This document shows positions 6,622-7,572 of a DNA stretch of 7,572 nucleotides, piece after piece. Origin of the DNA: an uncultured Rothia sp. Its GTDB lineage: Bacteria; Actinomycetota; Actinomycetes; Actinomycetales; Micrococcaceae. The notes under the pieces are model-generated. The model had not been told where the DNA came from. It saw nothing but the letters and a program-made list of their open reading frames with translations, and searched no databases. Location of the stretch: contig CALGXU010000315.1 in the NCBI GenBank assembly GCA_937935205.1, forward strand, positions 1 through 7,572. The letters are read 5' to 3'. Made by a program: the position numbers and the translations under genes. Within the stretch, counting starts at the first letter, position 1. Each line of letters starts with the position of its first letter.

Positions 6622-6658
6622 AGGACTAGGCGATTTCACATTTTCGCGCGCCTAGCCT
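6622..6658. promoter_or_regulatory. Inverted repeat spanning the flavodoxin -35, candidate operator
   Basis: CTAGGCG (6626-6632) and CGCCTAG (6649-6655) are perfect inverted arms. Pairing extends outward by three more bases (AGG/CCT) if A6625 is bulged. The arm centres are 23 bp apart, about two helical turns. The -35 hexamer lies between the arms and the right arm abuts the -10, so a bound dimer would cover the promoter. The regulator is unknown. Confidence 0.4.
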
Positions 6659-6663
6659 ATATT
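6635..6663 (+). promoter_or_regulatory. Flavodoxin gene promoter
   Basis: TTCACA (6635-6640, five of six to TTGACA), a 17-base spacer, then TATATT (6658-6663). Transcription would start near 6670, giving a leader of about 45 bases that includes the ribosome binding site at 6702. Confidence 0.65.
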
Positions 6664-6701
6664 GGAACCCATAATTAGTATATGAAATGCGAAATATATC
6701 T

Positions 6702-6707
6702 GGAAGG
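6702..6707 (+). promoter_or_regulatory. Ribosome binding site of the flavodoxin gene
   Basis: GGAAGG, then seven bases, then ATG at 6715. It selects this start over the in-frame ATG at 6682, which would add 11 residues, has no ribosome binding site and is only a dozen bases after the predicted transcription start. Confidence 0.8.
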
Positions 6708-6714
6708 TTCACAG

Positions 6715-7287
6715 ATGACTACTCGCGTGCTGATTATCTTCGGCTCCACCTACGGCTACACCGAACAGTACGCCACCTGGCTGGCAGAAGATCTGCGTGC
6801 ACTCCCGCAGGCTCCCGAGGTTGAGACTGTCCCCGCCTCCAAGGTCACCCCCGAGCAGGCTGAGGCATTCGACGCCTTCGTGATCGCCGGCAGCGACTAC
6901 GGTGGATTCCTCAACGGCGCACCGGCACTTCGCAAGAAGATCCTGCCGATCATTGCACCCAAGAAGAACCGCACCGCGTTCTTCACCGTCTCCTTCACCG
7001 GTGAATACTCCAAGAAGCTGCTGGACAAGGCCGTCGCTAAGAGCTACACCCCCGAGCTGACCGAAGGTCGCCCCGTCTACCACCTGCGTGGCGGCATCGA
7101 CTTCGACAAGATTTCGCTGGCTCACAAGACCGCTCTGAAGGGCCCGGTGCGCGCGTGGCTCATGGCGAACCCGCACCCGAACGAAGGTATTCAGCAGATG
7201 CTCGAATGCTACAAGACCGGCAAGGCTGAGTACATCGACCGCGAAACCCTCAAGCCGCTGGTCGAGGACATCGCCAAGTTCCTCTAA
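6715..7287 (+). CDS. Flavodoxin-domain protein, HemG-like
   Basis: The 190-residue soluble product has a flavodoxin fold and probably binds FMN. FGSTYGYTE (9-17) is the phosphate-binding loop after the first strand (VLIIF). FVIAGSDYGGFLNGAP (55-70) and FFTVSFTGEY (89-98) fit the later strands and flavin loops, and LRGGIDFDKISLAHKTALKG (124-143) matches the end of the domain. The layout aligns by eye with E. coli HemG (FSTRDGQTREIASYLASEL; VVIGASIRYGHYHSAF), the menaquinone-linked protoporphyrinogen oxidase, of similar size. However, actinobacteria usually make haem through the coproporphyrin route with HemY/CgoX, and no haem gene is nearby. The substrate is therefore uncertain; a general flavin electron carrier or quinone-linked reductase is equally possible. 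The gene stands alone, divergent from pyk, with its own promoter. Confidence 0.85.
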   Translation: MTTRVLIIFGSTYGYTEQYATWLAEDLRALPQAPEVETVPASKVTPEQAEAFDAFVIAGSDYGGFLNGAPALRKKILPIIAPKKNRTAFFTVSFTGEYSKKLLDKAVAKSYTPELTEGRPVYHLRGGIDFDKISLAHKTALKGPVRAWLMANPHPNEGIQQMLECYKTGKAEYIDRETLKPLVEDIAKFL

Positions 7288-7289
7288 GC

Positions 7290-7314
7290 CCTCGAAATTT
7301 TAAAAAATTCGAGG
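7290..7314. terminator. AT-rich hairpin immediately after the flavodoxin stop
   Basis: CCTCGAA (7290-7296) pairs with TTCGAGG (7308-7314), with further TTT/AAA pairing inside after one mismatch. It begins three bases after the TAA. It is followed on the plus strand by AAAAAT, not T, so it is more likely a 3' mRNA structure than a full terminator. Confidence 0.4.
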
Positions 7315-7330
7315 AAAAATAAACTTTCGC

Positions 7331-7388
7331 CTCTTCCCTCCCGCTCTTTCAGCCGGACATCAGAACCTGAAAGAGCGGGCGGGAAGAG
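7331..7388. terminator. Long 22-bp hairpin, probable flavodoxin terminator
   Basis: Bases 7331-7352 pair with 7367-7388 with a single mismatch (T7339) around a 14-base loop; TCG/CGA outside (7327-7329, 7390-7392) can extend it. The core is CCCGCTCTTTCAG / CTGAAAGAGCGGG. No T-run follows on the plus strand; on the minus strand TTTATTTTT comes some ten bases later. Actinobacterial terminators often lack a strong U-tract, so it may stop transcripts from both sides. Confidence 0.6.
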
Positions 7389-7394
7389 CCGAGA

Positions 7395-7413
7395 AAAACG
7401 TGCCAACAGGCAC
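7395..7413 (-). terminator. Small hairpin with a five-T tract on the minus strand
   Basis: On the minus strand GTGCC pairs with GGCAC around TGTT, followed by G and TTTTT (7395-7399). The stem is only five bp. It would end a minus-strand transcript entering from the right, for instance one covering the structured stretch at 7419-7541. Confidence 0.4.
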
Positions 7414-7418
7414 CATAG

Positions 7419-7541
7419 CGTGGTCGATGACTCTTCATCTCTCCTGCATCGACCATGAAGCTCCGGGTACCGGTGCGAGGCCGCGCCAATTACAGTACCC
7501 GGAACATGAGGGGTGGGTCTTTGTGTGTGCGGCCCACCCCT
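7419..7541. other. Three consecutive stable hairpins: possible structured RNA or leader
   Basis: Helix 1 is TGGTCGATG (7421-7429) with CATCGACCA (7447-7455). Helix 2 is TCCGGGTAC (7462-7470) with GTACCCGGA (7495-7503), enclosing GGTGCG/CGCGCC (7472-7477, 7482-7487). Helix 3 is AGGGGTGGG (7509-7517) with CCCACCCCT (7533-7541), followed on the plus strand by TTCCTTATA and so terminator-like. Linkers are only six to eight bases. No known riboswitch, 6S, SRP RNA or tmRNA signature is recognised. It may be a small RNA on either strand, the leader of a gene beyond the right edge, or stacked terminators. Confidence 0.35.
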
Positions 7542-7572
7542 TTCCTTATACCCCGGTAGCGCCCCAACTATA

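Larger units (their letters stand above)
6179..6714. other. Divergent regulatory region between pyk and the flavodoxin gene
   Basis: About 535 bases without a credible gene; the short open frames here have no convincing start signals and overlap promoters. The left part is the pyk leader, with the palindrome GTGGCCAC (6206-6213) and a direct repeat ATTCCCA at 6254-6260 and 6264-6270, spaced one helical turn. The middle holds an inverted repeat, AAAGTA-8-TACTTT (6483-6502). The right part is the flavodoxin promoter with its own inverted repeat. The local composition is more AT-rich than the genes. Confidence 0.7.

Noticed and set aside
7349..7438. 29-codon minus-strand frame beginning ATG AAG AGT, preceded by AGGAGAG
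   Set aside because: The Shine-Dalgarno-like bases are only two bases from the ATG, and the frame runs through a terminator-like T-run and a long hairpin. A leader peptide is conceivable but unsupported.
7505..7550. GGGTGGG segment as a T-box antiterminator
   Set aside because: The T-box core AGGGTGGNACCGCG is not matched beyond the GGGTGG, and no specifier loop is identifiable.

Overview
This 7.6 kb window looks like an ordinary chromosomal stretch from a moderately GC-rich actinobacterium, most likely Micrococcaceae and Rothia-like. The basis is the strongly actinobacterial Ffh and pyruvate kinase sequences, the scarcity of TTA, CTA and TCA codons in the genes, and an encoded CCA on the tRNA. 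The genus is an inference from remembered family sequences; no search was run.

Layout, left to right. (1) 1-2357, minus strand: the first 785 codons of a very acidic, unrecognised cytoplasmic protein whose C-terminus lies off the left edge. (2) 2358-2475: a short gap with a 14-bp perfect hairpin. (3) 2476-4053, minus: ffh, the signal recognition particle GTPase, with a GTG start. (4) 4054-4400: a non-coding gap with a consensus DnaA box and the start region of a tRNA. (5) 4401-4483, plus: tRNA-Leu(CAA), followed by a textbook terminator. (6) 4484-4714: a convergent gap packed with terminators and a small AT-rich tandem repeat. (7) 4715-6178, minus: pyk, pyruvate kinase, with the residue set of K+-independent enzymes. 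(8) 6179-6714: a divergent regulatory region. (9) 6715-7287, plus: a small HemG-like flavodoxin-domain protein with a good promoter, a strong ribosome binding site and an inverted repeat around its -35 element. (10) 7288-7572: non-coding, with at least six consecutive hairpins, some terminator-like and some resembling a structured RNA.

The genes do not form one pathway. ffh and the downstream acidic gene are co-directional and may be co-transcribed. The tRNA and pyk are separate units that converge, and pyk and the flavodoxin gene diverge. No mobile element, CRISPR array, phage gene or defence system is visible, and I do not claim a new system. The places most worth a second look are the unrecognised acidic protein with its internal repeats, the hairpin cluster at the right edge, and the candidate operator at the flavodoxin promoter.
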